From Paraburkholderia caffeinilytica (lineage in GTDB: Bacteria; Pseudomonadota; Gammaproteobacteria; Burkholderiales; Burkholderiaceae): DNA of 64,000 nt. Positions 1 to 6,380 of this stretch are shown here, piece by piece. Position numbers and translations under genes: made by a program. The DNA is taken from positions 3,410,001 to 3,474,000 of the forward strand of contig NZ_CP031467.1 of NCBI RefSeq assembly GCF_003368325.1. Direction: 5' to 3'. Within the stretch, counting starts at the first letter, position 1, and each line of letters starts with the position of its first letter. Below the pieces are notes generated by a model, which saw only the letters and a list, made by a program, of their open reading frames with translations, was not told the origin of the DNA and did no database searches.

Positions 1-261
1 ATTCGCGTGCTGCATCGTCTCGCGGACGGTGGTCATAGTGTCGTCGTCATTGAGCACGATCTCGATGTGATTGCCGAAGCGGACTGGATCATCGATCTCG
101 GCCCGGAGGGCGGTGTGGGTGGCGGCACCATTGTCGCTGCTACGGATCCCGAAGGATTGTCTCGCGTCGCCGCAAGTCACACCGGCGCGGCGCTGCGCCC
201 CGTGCTCGCGCGTACGCGGAACGACGCGACAGTCGTTGCGAGCGAGGGAACGAACGGGTGA
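1..261 (+). CDS. uvrA: UvrA-type excinuclease ABC subunit A, C-terminal end (5' partial)
   Basis: This is the last 86 codons of a gene that begins upstream of the window; the frame is open from base 1. The sequence VVVIEHDLDVIAEADWIIDL followed by GPEGG and GGG is the signature end of the second ABC ATPase domain of UvrA, with the D-loop and switch histidine region (IEHDLDVI), and ASHTG lies close to the usual C-terminus. UvrA is the damage-recognition ATPase of nucleotide excision repair in the cytoplasm. The tail after ASHTG is about 25 residues and of low conservation. Because only the end is visible, a UvrA paralogue (class II) cannot be told from the main repair protein. A perfect hairpin follows the stop codon. 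Confidence 0.9.
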   Translation: MRVLHRLADGGHSVVVIEHDLDVIAEADWIIDLGPEGGVGGGTIVAATDPEGLSRVAASHTGAALRPVLARTRNDATVVASEGTNG

Positions 262-267
262 GACAAA

Positions 268-297
268 GGAGCGGCGCAATCAGATTTGCGCCGCTCC
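268..297 (+). terminator. Hairpin terminator downstream of uvrA-like gene
   Basis: A perfect 12-bp stem (268-279 pairs with 286-297) with a 6-nt loop lies 6 bases after the stop codon. The stem is GC-rich. The following tract has only three T residues, so it is a weaker intrinsic terminator than the one at 9145. Confidence 0.6.
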
Positions 298-1185
298 CGG
301 TTTACCCGCTTGGGCAGGAGAGTCGCATGCGCGGAGCGGCGCGCAAGCCATCCGCGTATGCGTTTTGCCAACCTCTTCAATATCGTCGGGATTATGTAAT
401 TTTTGGAATGATTTTGTAATTGTAAAATCGGCGTAATTGAAATTTGCATTTAGAGTGTCGTAAATACCGCTAAAAAGATTTTCAAACGCTGTTTTCCTTC
501 TGCTATCTTTTCGCCGTCGACGTCGCCCCTTGGCCGACGCTCAACCATCACGTTAGACGGCCTGTCCGCGATCCGCCCCGGTTGCGAGCAATCCCAACGA
601 AAGGCCCACCCAGCGGGCTTTTGCGCCACTTACCATTCGCGATCCGTCGGCAGCTCATGGCGTGCTATGGAAGGCCGCGCGAGCGGCTGCATCCCAATTG
701 GCGAGCCGCGAAAGGCTCGCTCGTCTCTGTTCGACGCACGCTTATTCTTTTAAAGCGACGCGAATACGGCATTAGTTAGAGTGTTCTCTCTAAACTTAGT
801 ATGCTGCCATCAAAAAAAGTTTGACCCCGCATTTTTTGTCCTGCTATTGTTGCCTCCCATGAAATGCAGGTGACAAACGCGCAAAAAGTTCATGAGCCGC
901 AGCGCGCTTCGACCAAATTGTCTTCAGCATGTTCATGCCAGACGGAAATGAGCTTGTCGAATTTAATCTATTAGTAGTTCTACCTAGATTGTAGATCGAC
1001 TGATCTGAAGTGCCGTCGCGACGTCTCACAGCTATACCCGTGACACTGCATCAGGGTTGGGCCCTACGCCATAAATTTTGGACTACAAATCGAAGACTGG
1101 GGCGATTGTCCAAAGTGAACGTTGTTTGCCGTATGTAAGCGCACTGCAGTTACAGAAATGGACGGCTCACGCCGGAGGAGTAAAG
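298..1185. other. Intergenic region upstream of tonB, no gene recognised
   Basis: About 890 bases between the uvrA-like terminator and tonB. Bases 390-520 are clearly more AT-rich than the coding DNA around them. Open frames here (for example 582-779) have no recognisable product, no good ribosome binding site and no family resemblance. An inverted repeat TTAGAG-N6-CTCTAA lies at 776-793 and a promoter-like pair of hexamers at 821-850. I see no convincing Fur box. Confidence 0.6.
810..850 (+). promoter_or_regulatory. Putative promoter of the tonB-exbB-exbD operon
   Basis: TTGACC (821-826) and TATTGT (845-850) are separated by 18 bases. The -35 hexamer lies within a short inverted repeat TCAAA-N5-TTTGA (810-824), which resembles the TTTG...CAAA palindrome in front of the XRE-cupin gene. 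It would leave a leader of about 330 nt before tonB. This is a sequence match only. Confidence 0.35.
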
Positions 1186-1893
1186 GTGGGTACGAAAGTC
1201 GAAGGGCAATTTCCGGCAGCAACGGCCCGTATGGAGAGGCCAGGGCGTCCACGTGAGTTTGGGCGTAAGCAGCAAAACCCAGTGCGCCGCTTCGGCGGCA
1301 TCGCAGTTGTTCTGCTCCTGCATATCGTGCTGATCTATGCACTTATCAATGGCCTTGCCACCAAGGTCGTGCAGGTCATCCAGCATCCAATCGAGACCAA
1401 AATCATCGAGCCGGTGAAGCCGCCTCCGCCGCCGCCGTTGCCCACCGTGCAATTGCCGCCGCCGAAGTTCGCACCGCCGCCGCCGCCGTTCGTGCCGCCG
1501 CCGGAAGTGCAGGTGCAAACGCCGCCGCAGCCGAGCATCACGCACCAGGCCGCACCGGTCGTGTCGGCACCCGCCGTGGCGCCAGCACCGCCGGCGCCTC
1601 CCGCGCCGAGCAAGCCCGTGAGCGCCGAAGTAGGGGTCGTGTGCCCGAACTCGGATCAGATCCGTTCGTCGATTCGCTACCCGAAGGAAGCGCAGGAGAA
1701 CAACGTGACGGGCGACGTGCTGATTGAATTTGTAGTCGACCCGCAAGGCCATATTACGAATGAACGTGTTGCCAAGTCGGCAGACGATTCCTCACTCGAC
1801 CGCGCGGCCTTCAACGCGGTCAAGCAGTTCACGTGCGTTTCCCAAGGCCAGGCTGTCCGTGTGCAAGTTCCGTTCTCGTTTAACCTGAACTGA
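1186..1893 (+). CDS. tonB: TonB energy-transducing protein
   Basis: TonB carries proton-motive energy from the inner-membrane ExbB/ExbD motor to outer-membrane receptors. The 235-residue product has a short basic cytoplasmic tail, one membrane segment (GGIAVVLLLHIVLIYALI, about residues 36-53), a long proline-rich periplasmic spacer (runs of PPPPP) and a C-terminal TonB domain (VTGDVLIEFVVDPQGHI to VPFSFNLN). I chose GTG at 1186 because GGAGG sits 7 bases before it; the frame stays open upstream to a TTG at 1078, but without a binding site and with an implausible N-terminal sequence. Two cysteines bracket the C-terminal domain (CPNSD and TCVSQ) and could form a disulfide. exbB starts 78 bases downstream, so co-transcription is likely. 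Confidence 0.93.
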   Translation: MGTKVEGQFPAATARMERPGRPREFGRKQQNPVRRFGGIAVVLLLHIVLIYALINGLATKVVQVIQHPIETKIIEPVKPPPPPPLPTVQLPPPKFAPPPPPFVPPPEVQVQTPPQPSITHQAAPVVSAPAVAPAPPAPPAPSKPVSAEVGVVCPNSDQIRSSIRYPKEAQENNVTGDVLIEFVVDPQGHITNERVAKSADDSSLDRAAFNAVKQFTCVSQGQAVRVQVPFSFNLN

Positions 1894-1971
1894 AACCCCA
1901 CGGGCCGTTCGGTACCGGTAGCGATTTATCAGTCTTGGTTTAGAAGTTGTACTAATGAACTTGGAGCAGGC

Positions 1972-2883
1972 ATGAAGAAGCGTACTCTCGCCGCATTGGC
2001 GGCAACCATGTTGTTCGCCGTAACCACGGTGGATACCTTTGTGGCACCGCAAATGGCCCACGCGCAAGCGAGCGACGCGACCGCGTCGGCTGCCGCCGCC
2101 ACCACAGCCACCGCTGCACCGCAAACGGCCGCCCCGGCCGCAGACGAAGCGACACCGCCGCCGGCGCCGGCCACGTCTGAAACCGTGAATAACCCGTACG
2201 GTCTCAGCGCGCTCTGGAAGAACGGTGACTTCGTTGCACGCTTCGTGCTGATTCTGCTGGTGCTCATGTCGATGGGCAGCTGGTACATCATGATCACCAA
2301 GTTCTTCGAGCAGTTCCGTGCGAACCGTCGTGCGAAGAGCGCCGACGAACAACTGTGGACTGCGCCGTCGCTGGCCGAAGGCACGAAGCTGCTCGACGAA
2401 GCGTCGCCGTTCCGCTTCATCGCCGAAACGGCCATCGAGGCAGGCGAGCACCACGACGAAGCATTGCTCGAAGCCGTCGACCGCAATACGTGGATCGATA
2501 CGTCGGTCGAGCGTGCGATTACCAACGTGTCGAACCGTTTGCAAGACGGTCTGGCTTTCCTCGGCACGGTCGGCTCGACAGCGCCGTTCGTTGGTCTGTT
2601 CGGTACGGTGTGGGGCATTTATCACGCGCTGACGGCAATCGGTATCGCGGGCCAGGCTTCGATCGACAAGGTCGCGGGTCCGGTGGGCGAGGCGCTGATC
2701 ATGACCGCGATCGGCCTTGCCGTCGCCGTGCCGGCGGTGCTTGGCTACAACTTCCTGGTTCGCCGCAACAAGTCGGTGATGGAGCGTGTTCGTGCGTTCG
2801 GCGCGCAACTGCACACCGTCCTGCTCGCCGGCAGCCGGCGCTCGGCGCGCGCTTCGGCTCGTCAAGCATCGCTGGTCCAATAA
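1972..2883 (+). CDS. exbB: ExbB proton-channel subunit (MotA/TolQ/ExbB family)
   Basis: ExbB forms the multimeric inner-membrane scaffold of the proton-driven Ton motor. The 303-residue protein has an N-terminal signal peptide (MKKRTLAALAATMLFA to AHAQA), an Ala/Thr/Pro-rich periplasmic stretch, and three membrane segments: FVARFVLILLVLMSMGSWYI, then the hallmark TVGSTAPFVGLFGTVWGI, then an Ala/Val-rich helix (ALIMTAIGLAVAVPAVL). A signal-bearing, long ExbB is usual for Burkholderia and some other proteobacteria. The ATG is preceded by GGAGCAGGC. exbD follows after 12 bases, so the pair is translated from one message. Confidence 0.95.
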   Translation: MKKRTLAALAATMLFAVTTVDTFVAPQMAHAQASDATASAAAATTATAAPQTAAPAADEATPPPAPATSETVNNPYGLSALWKNGDFVARFVLILLVLMSMGSWYIMITKFFEQFRANRRAKSADEQLWTAPSLAEGTKLLDEASPFRFIAETAIEAGEHHDEALLEAVDRNTWIDTSVERAITNVSNRLQDGLAFLGTVGSTAPFVGLFGTVWGIYHALTAIGIAGQASIDKVAGPVGEALIMTAIGLAVAVPAVLGYNFLVRRNKSVMERVRAFGAQLHTVLLAGSRRSARASARQASLVQ

Positions 2884-2895
2884 GCGGAGTCCGTC

Positions 2896-3318
2896 ATGGC
2901 TATGAGCGTTGGGCAGGATGATAACGACGAGGTCATCTCCAGTATCAACACCACGCCGCTCGTCGATGTGATGCTGGTTCTGCTGATCATCTTTCTGATC
3001 ACGATTCCGGTGGTGACGCATACGGTGCCGGTGCAATTGCCGAAGGAGACGATCCAGCCGCTGCAGACCACGCCCAAAAGTATTGTCATTGCGGTTAACC
3101 GCGACGGCGATTTCTTCTGGAACGAGAAGCAGGTGGATGCGCCTACGTTGCTGGCACGCCTGAAAACCGTCTCGGCCGTGACGCCGCAACCGGAAGTACA
3201 CGTTCGCGGCGACCAGAGCGCGCGTTATGAATTCATCGGCCGGGTTATTACCGCGTGCGAGCGTGCCGGTATCGCCAAGGTTTCGTTTATTACCGAGCCA
3301 CCCGCGCGTGGTGGCTAG
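2896..3318 (+). CDS. exbD: ExbD motor subunit (first copy)
   Basis: ExbD is the single-span inner-membrane partner of ExbB; its membrane aspartate carries the proton. The 140-residue protein has the family core INTTPLVDVMLVLLIIFLIT, in which the aspartate of PLVDVML is the conserved proton-carrying residue, followed by a periplasmic domain (VPVQLPKETIQP and onward). The ATG lies 12 bases after the exbB stop, with CGGAG upstream. A second exbD follows after a 150-base repeat array. Paired ExbD proteins in one operon are known from Xanthomonas-type Ton systems and often mark systems specialised for large or unusual substrates. Confidence 0.95.
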   Translation: MAMSVGQDDNDEVISSINTTPLVDVMLVLLIIFLITIPVVTHTVPVQLPKETIQPLQTTPKSIVIAVNRDGDFFWNEKQVDAPTLLARLKTVSAVTPQPEVHVRGDQSARYEFIGRVITACERAGIAKVSFITEPPARGG

Positions 3319-3320
3319 CC

Positions 3321-3465
3321 TTGCATGGGATTGGACTAAGTGCTTTGCATGGGACCTGAGTAGGCGCTAAAGCGCCAACTCAGGTCGACAGCTAAAGCGC
3401 TAAGTACGATCGACAGCTTTGCATGGGATCGTACTAAGCGCTAAAGCGCTAAGTACGATCGACAG
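3321..3465 (+). repeat. Array of nested palindromic repeats between the two exbD genes
   Basis: Three units of a roughly 49-base palindromic repeat. The consensus is TTTGCATGGGA, a 9-bp outer stem, an inner AGCGCT/AGCGCY stem with AA loop, the return arm, then GTCGACAG. Stems seen: 3353-3361 with 3378-3386 and 3427-3435 with 3452-3460, both perfect but different in sequence. An outer, older unit (3329-3337 with 3403-3411, imperfect) is interrupted in its loop by a 49-base unit (3344-3392). The last unit ends directly in the ribosome binding site of the second exbD. The same family occurs at 60174-60320. Confidence 0.9.
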
Positions 3466-3474
3466 GAGATGATC

Positions 3475-3906
3475 ATGGGAATGAACGTATCTTCGGGTGG
3501 TGGCAGTTCCGAACCGGATGTGATGGTCGATATCAACACCACGCCGTTGATCGACGTGATGCTGGTGTTGCTGATCATGTTGATCATCACGATTCCGATC
3601 CAGACGCACGCCATCAAGATGAACTTGCCGGTCGGCAATCCGCCGCCGCCGATCACGCAGCCGGAAGTCGTGCAGATCGATATCGACTTCGACGGCACTA
3701 CGACCTGGAACGGCCAGCCGGTGCCGAACCGCGCGGCGCTCGAGTCGAGACTTGCGCAGGTGGCGGCCGAGCCGGTTCAGGCGGAAATCCATCTGCGGCC
3801 TAACAAGCTGGTGCCGTACAAGGATGTCGCGGAGGTGATGGCGTCCGCGCAACGACTGGGCGCGACGAAAATCGGCCTGATCGGCAACGAGCAGTACATG
3901 CAATAG
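3475..3906 (+). CDS. exbD: ExbD motor subunit (second copy)
   Basis: A second ExbD-family protein of 143 residues with the same core, INTTPLIDVMLVLLIMLIIT, including the membrane aspartate, and a periplasmic domain ending in IGLIGNEQYMQ. It differs from the first copy outside the core, so it is not a recent duplicate. Three in-frame ATGs lie at 3469, 3475 and 3481. AGGAG at 3464-3468 is 6 bases before the second, so 3475 is preferred; the first would leave no spacing. The binding site is provided by the end of the palindromic repeat array (GTCGACAGGAG). The TPR gene follows after 9 bases. Confidence 0.93.
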   Translation: MGMNVSSGGGSSEPDVMVDINTTPLIDVMLVLLIMLIITIPIQTHAIKMNLPVGNPPPPITQPEVVQIDIDFDGTTTWNGQPVPNRAALESRLAQVAAEPVQAEIHLRPNKLVPYKDVAEVMASAQRLGATKIGLIGNEQYMQ

Positions 3907-3915
3907 GAAAGTGGA

Positions 3916-5121
3916 ATGCTAACGATCCATCATCGGTTCAAGCGCGCGGTCATTGCGGCCGCTATCGGAGGGCTGTCCGCGCTCGTCGTGCTGCCGCTCA
4001 CGTCTCAAGCCGCCGACACTTTGCGGCCGGATGTGGCAAAGCCGCTGAATGCCGCGCAGGATCTGTATCGCGCGCACAAGTACAAGGACGCGTTGACGAA
4101 GATCGATCAGGCCGACGCGGTGCCGGGCAAAACGCCCTACGAAAGCTACATGATTCAGGAGATGCGCGGCGCTGCTGCGGCGGCGGCCGGTGAATCGGGT
4201 GTGGCCGCCCAGGCCTACGAAACCTTGCTAGGTTCAGGGCGCTTGACCGGTGCAGACGAGCAGCGCACCACCGCGGCGCTCGCAGGCATCTACTTCCAGC
4301 AGAGAAATTATGCGCAGGCCGTGAAGGTTGCGCAGCGCTACCTGAAGTCGGGCGGCGGCGATCCTGACATGCGCACTTTGCTGGTTCAGTCTTATTACCT
4401 GTCAAACGATTGCGGCAGCGTGGTGAGTCTGCTCAAGCCGAGCATCGATGCGCAAGTGCGCGCCGGTCACGCACCGGACGAGTCGCAACTGCAATTGCTC
4501 GGCACGTGCGCGCAACGGGTGAAAGACGACGCAACGTACCGCAGCACGCTCGAAAAGCTGGTTGCCTATCATCCGAAGCAGGCTTACTGGGACGATCTGT
4601 TCAACGCGATTCGCAGCAAGCCCGGCTATTCGTCGGCGCTGGATATCGACACCTTCCGCCTGCGCCGTGCAACCGGCTCGCTCAGTACAGCCGACGATTA
4701 TATGGAGATGACGCAGCTCGCGATCGTGGCCGGCACCACGGCCGAAGGGAAACAGGTCATCGATCAAGGCTTTGCGTCGGGCGTTCTGGGTCACGATGCG
4801 CAGGCAGATCGCGAGAAGCGGTTGCAGGCGCTCGCCGCGAAACGGGCGCAGGCGCCGGCCGATCCTGCGAACCCCGTCGCGCCGGTCGACCTCGGCTTCA
4901 ACCAGGTCTTCGCAGGGCAGGCCAAGCAGGGTCTGACCGCCATGGACGCCGCGATTGCGAAGGGCGGAATCGATCACCCGGATCAGGCGCAACTGCATCT
5001 CGGCGAGGCGTACTACATGGCGGGCGATAAGGCGCGCGCAGTGCAAGCCTTCCGTGCAGTGAAGGGTACCGACGGTTCGGCCGACCTCGCCCGGTTGTGG
5101 GTGCTGGTGGCGTCGAAGTAG
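3916..5121 (+). CDS. Secreted TPR protein of the Ton operon
   Basis: A 401-residue protein with an N-terminal signal sequence (membrane stretch AAAIGGLSALVVLPLTSQAA) followed by repeated helical hairpins. TPR-like units are visible at LNAAQDLYRAHKYKDALTKI, LAGIYFQQRNYAQAVKVA and LHLGEAYYMAGDKARAVQAF near the C-terminus. It is probably periplasmic. TPR proteins accompany TonB/ExbB/ExbD genes in several proteobacteria and are thought to dock Ton complexes with particular receptors; that role is inferred here from position only. It is the last gene of the tonB operon: the ATG lies 9 bases after exbD, with AGGAAAG upstream. Confidence 0.75.
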   Translation: MLTIHHRFKRAVIAAAIGGLSALVVLPLTSQAADTLRPDVAKPLNAAQDLYRAHKYKDALTKIDQADAVPGKTPYESYMIQEMRGAAAAAAGESGVAAQAYETLLGSGRLTGADEQRTTAALAGIYFQQRNYAQAVKVAQRYLKSGGGDPDMRTLLVQSYYLSNDCGSVVSLLKPSIDAQVRAGHAPDESQLQLLGTCAQRVKDDATYRSTLEKLVAYHPKQAYWDDLFNAIRSKPGYSSALDIDTFRLRRATGSLSTADDYMEMTQLAIVAGTTAEGKQVIDQGFASGVLGHDAQADREKRLQALAAKRAQAPADPANPVAPVDLGFNQVFAGQAKQGLTAMDAAIAKGGIDHPDQAQLHLGEAYYMAGDKARAVQAFRAVKGTDGSADLARLWVLVASK

Positions 5122-5376
5122 CGGCATCCCGGTACCGACATGTTTCATTCTGCGAAGTGCCTTCAAGGTATCCGTGCATCGAACCGGGAGGCACATTCTC
5201 GCCGTACGGGGCACGGATCGTCGCGGATACTCGGATGTGGTTGCGTGCGCAACCATCGCCAGGTTCGCGGCAAGAACGAACATGTCATGACGGTCGCCTT
5301 GATTGAGTCACTTACCGCGGCAACTAACCAGGCATTTCGCGCATGTCTTAGGGAGGATGTTGCACTCAATGAAACA
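5122..5376. other. Intergenic region between TPR gene and XRE-cupin gene
   Basis: About 250 bases without a credible gene. Short frames overlap here but have no binding site or recognisable product. AT content rises toward 5370, leading into the regulatory palindrome at 5377. Confidence 0.5.
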
Positions 5377-5397
5377 TAGTTTGGTTTTATCAAACTA
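5377..5397. promoter_or_regulatory. Candidate operator in front of the XRE-cupin gene
   Basis: A perfect 7-bp inverted repeat, TAGTTTG (5377-5383) and CAAACTA (5391-5397), with an AT-rich 7-base spacer. The size and symmetry fit a dimeric helix-turn-helix regulator, most simply the adjacent XRE-cupin protein acting on its own promoter. Confidence 0.5.
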
Positions 5398-5400
5398 ATT

Positions 5401-5429
5401 TTGACTACGGGATTCTGTCTTGCTATGGT
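5401..5429 (+). promoter_or_regulatory. Sigma-70-like promoter at the start of the XRE-cupin gene
   Basis: TTGACT (5401-5406) and TATGGT (5424-5429) are 17 bases apart and directly follow the candidate operator. The -10 hexamer overlaps the first ATG of the gene (5425), so either the start codon is further downstream or the real promoter lies upstream. Confidence 0.35.
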
Positions 5430-6000
5430 TTTGCCACTCGATAACAAGGCACAGGTCGCAGTTTCTATAGGAAGCAAAATCCGCGCGCTTCGCCAACGGC
5501 TCAAGCGCACACTGGATGAAGTGGCAACCACGGCGGGAATCTCCAAGCCTTTTCTGTCGCAGGTGGAACGAGGTCATGCAACGCCTTCGATCACATCGCT
5601 AGTTGGCATTGCTCGAGCTTTAGGTGTGACGGTGCAGTACTTCGTCGATACGCCCACCGAAGACAAATCGGTGCAAAGAGGAAGTGAGCTGAAGTACTTC
5701 GGGTTCGATGGAACCGCGAATCTGTTTGGACGGCTGACGAACCTGTCGGTTGGCAGCAAGCTGGAAGTGATTCTCGTCAGAATGCCGGTGGGGCAAAACC
5801 CGTCGGAAGTCACGACGCATGCAGGGGAAGAGTTCTTGTACGTGATGAGCGGCCAGATATCGCTCACGTTAGAAGGTACAACGTTCGTATTGCAGGCAGG
5901 TGACACCGCGCATTACGAGTCCACTGTGCCTCACGCCTGGTGCAATACCGCCCGCGAAGAAGCGGTGGTCGTCTGGGTGGGCACGCCACGATTGTTTTAG
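5425..6000 (+). CDS. XRE-family regulator with C-terminal cupin sensor
   Basis: A 191-residue transcription factor. An N-terminal XRE helix-turn-helix (IGSKIRALRQRLKRTLDEVA, then SKPFLSQVERGHATPS, about residues 13-66) is joined to a cupin domain (about 105-185; HAGEEFLYVMSGQISLTLEG and GDTAHYESTVPHAWCN). This is the SutR/PuuR-like architecture, in which a small ligand in the cupin barrel controls DNA binding. The frame is open from TTG 5401; ATG 5425 is the first ATG, but no good binding site precedes it, so the start is uncertain. It lies between the tonB operon and the receptor gene and is the natural regulator of this block. A palindrome (5377-5397) upstream could be its operator. Confidence 0.85.
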   Translation: MVLPLDNKAQVAVSIGSKIRALRQRLKRTLDEVATTAGISKPFLSQVERGHATPSITSLVGIARALGVTVQYFVDTPTEDKSVQRGSELKYFGFDGTANLFGRLTNLSVGSKLEVILVRMPVGQNPSEVTTHAGEEFLYVMSGQISLTLEGTTFVLQAGDTAHYESTVPHAWCNTAREEAVVVWVGTPRLF

Positions 6001-6380
6001 ATGCCTTTGCTCGATGCTTTCGTTGAAAGCGGTCATTCTGTATTTGTAAGTATTACTTAAAGTTCGATCGGGAATTGACAGGGATTGGAGTGTATTGCCT
6101 CGATATCCAGAGCCCGAAGTAGTAGAAGTGAAAACAATTAGAAAGCGCTGCGCATTTCGTTTGTAATAAATAAGTAGTCCGATATTGAAGTATCAGAAGT
6201 GTCTCGTCTTCCTGTCTGTATTTGCAATCTGGTGCGCTGTTGACCGGTTTGACGGGCAATGGGAGGCGGGCAGCTTTAACGGAGCGCGGCGCACGATCGC
6301 CGTATATCGAGTGGAGAGGTTCACAAGACCTCTCTTCACACAAACAGCAGTGGCCTTATTGACGAGCGGGAAGGGGAAAA
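6001..6380. other. Intergenic region upstream of the TonB-dependent receptor
   Basis: 380 bases, AT-rich between 6040 and 6190, with no credible gene. GGGAAGGGGAAAA immediately precedes the receptor ATG and is its ribosome binding site. I did not find a second copy of the TTTG-N7-CAAA operator here. Confidence 0.5.

Noticed and set aside
582..779. 65-codon open frame before tonB
   Set aside because: No binding site, no family resemblance and low-complexity basic composition; likely chance.
1078..1185. Upstream extension of the tonB frame
   Set aside because: Starts at TTG without a ribosome binding site; the sequence has no TonB character, whereas GTG 1186 has GGAGG at a good distance.
262..1185. 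Fur box or iron regulation of the tonB operon
   Set aside because: No convincing GATAATGATAAT-like match found by eye, and no siderophore genes are near.
1792..3201. Long minus-strand open frames opposite exbB/exbD (469 codons) and similar ones across the window
   Set aside because: Arg/His-rich translations typical of the antisense of high-GC coding DNA; no start signals or domains.
3321..3465. Resemblance to a CRISPR array
   Set aside because: Units are palindromic with variable stems and are nested; there are no regular spacers and no cas genes.
5097..5379. Short frames between the TPR gene and the XRE gene
   Set aside because: No binding sites or recognisable product; they overlap each other in several frames.
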